A stretch of 10,784 nt of DNA from Chloroflexota bacterium (GTDB lineage Bacteria; Chloroflexota; Anaerolineae; JAADDB01), in assembly GCA_013154135.1 (NCBI GenBank), contig JAADDB010000194.1:1-10784 (forward strand), in the 5' to 3' direction. A program made the translations under genes and the position numbers. Shown here piece by piece: positions 10,780 to 10,784 of the stretch. The notes under the pieces are model-generated. The model did not search any database. It worked only from the letters and a program-made list of their open reading frames with translations, and had not been told where the DNA came from. Each line of letters opens with the position of its first letter. Position 1 is the stretch's first letter.

Positions 10780-10784
10780 TCCGG

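Larger units (their letters stand above)
9893..10784. other. Gene-free, repeat-dense intergenic region
   Basis: No open frame here has a ribosome binding site, a recognisable protein or a normal composition. The region holds three 7-bp arrays, at least six hairpin-forming repeats and several short direct repeats, listed separately. The next gene presumably starts beyond the window. Confidence 0.75.

Overview
The window is GC-rich bacterial DNA. The substrate-binding lipoprotein has a (TKEVEKVV)n linker and the membrane-anchored peptidase has a Pro/Thr-rich stalk. Together with the G+C-rich codon use, this points to a Chloroflexota member (Anaerolineae-like). That is a style-based inference, because the window holds no marker gene.

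Layout. Positions 1-274 hold no gene: part of a dispersed hairpin repeat, a 45-bp tandem repeat and two arrays of degenerate 7-bp repeats. At 275-303 lies a textbook sigma-70 promoter overlapped by two palindromic operators. It drives a plus-strand sugar-uptake unit: a LacI-family repressor (446-1492), an extracellular sugar-binding lipoprotein (1576-2979) and two CUT1-type permeases (3212-4081 and 4078-4938). Two strong stem-loops sit between the binding protein and the permeases. No ATPase gene is present, so a shared MsmX/MalK-type ATPase elsewhere is expected. The repressor probably controls its own promoter and releases it when the imported sugar, likely an alpha-glucoside or other oligosaccharide, is present.

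A convergent minus-strand operon runs from 9315 down to 5109. In transcription order it encodes a 340-aa helical-repeat protein with a (TT[KR]x[KR])5 basic tail, a 229-aa Gly/Leu-repeat protein with a possible DUF937/YidB-like C-terminus, and an 833-aa membrane-anchored C11 (clostripain-family) cysteine peptidase. Both junctions are 4-bp ATGA overlaps, and the downstream ribosome binding sites lie inside the upstream genes, so the three proteins are probably made together. I know of no described system with this composition. It is the best candidate here for something new.

Upstream of that operon, 9316-9883 is non-coding, rich in inverted repeats and preceded on the minus strand by an extended -10 promoter (TGCTATAAT). 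It looks like a long structured leader or a separate ncRNA. From 9893 to the window end there is no gene but a dense collection of repeats: 7-bp arrays, several near-perfect palindromes, a thrice-repeated GGCGGCGGACGGG motif, a 17-bp exact direct repeat, and a second copy of the hairpin repeat seen at position 1. The two hairpin-repeat copies bracket almost the whole window in direct orientation.
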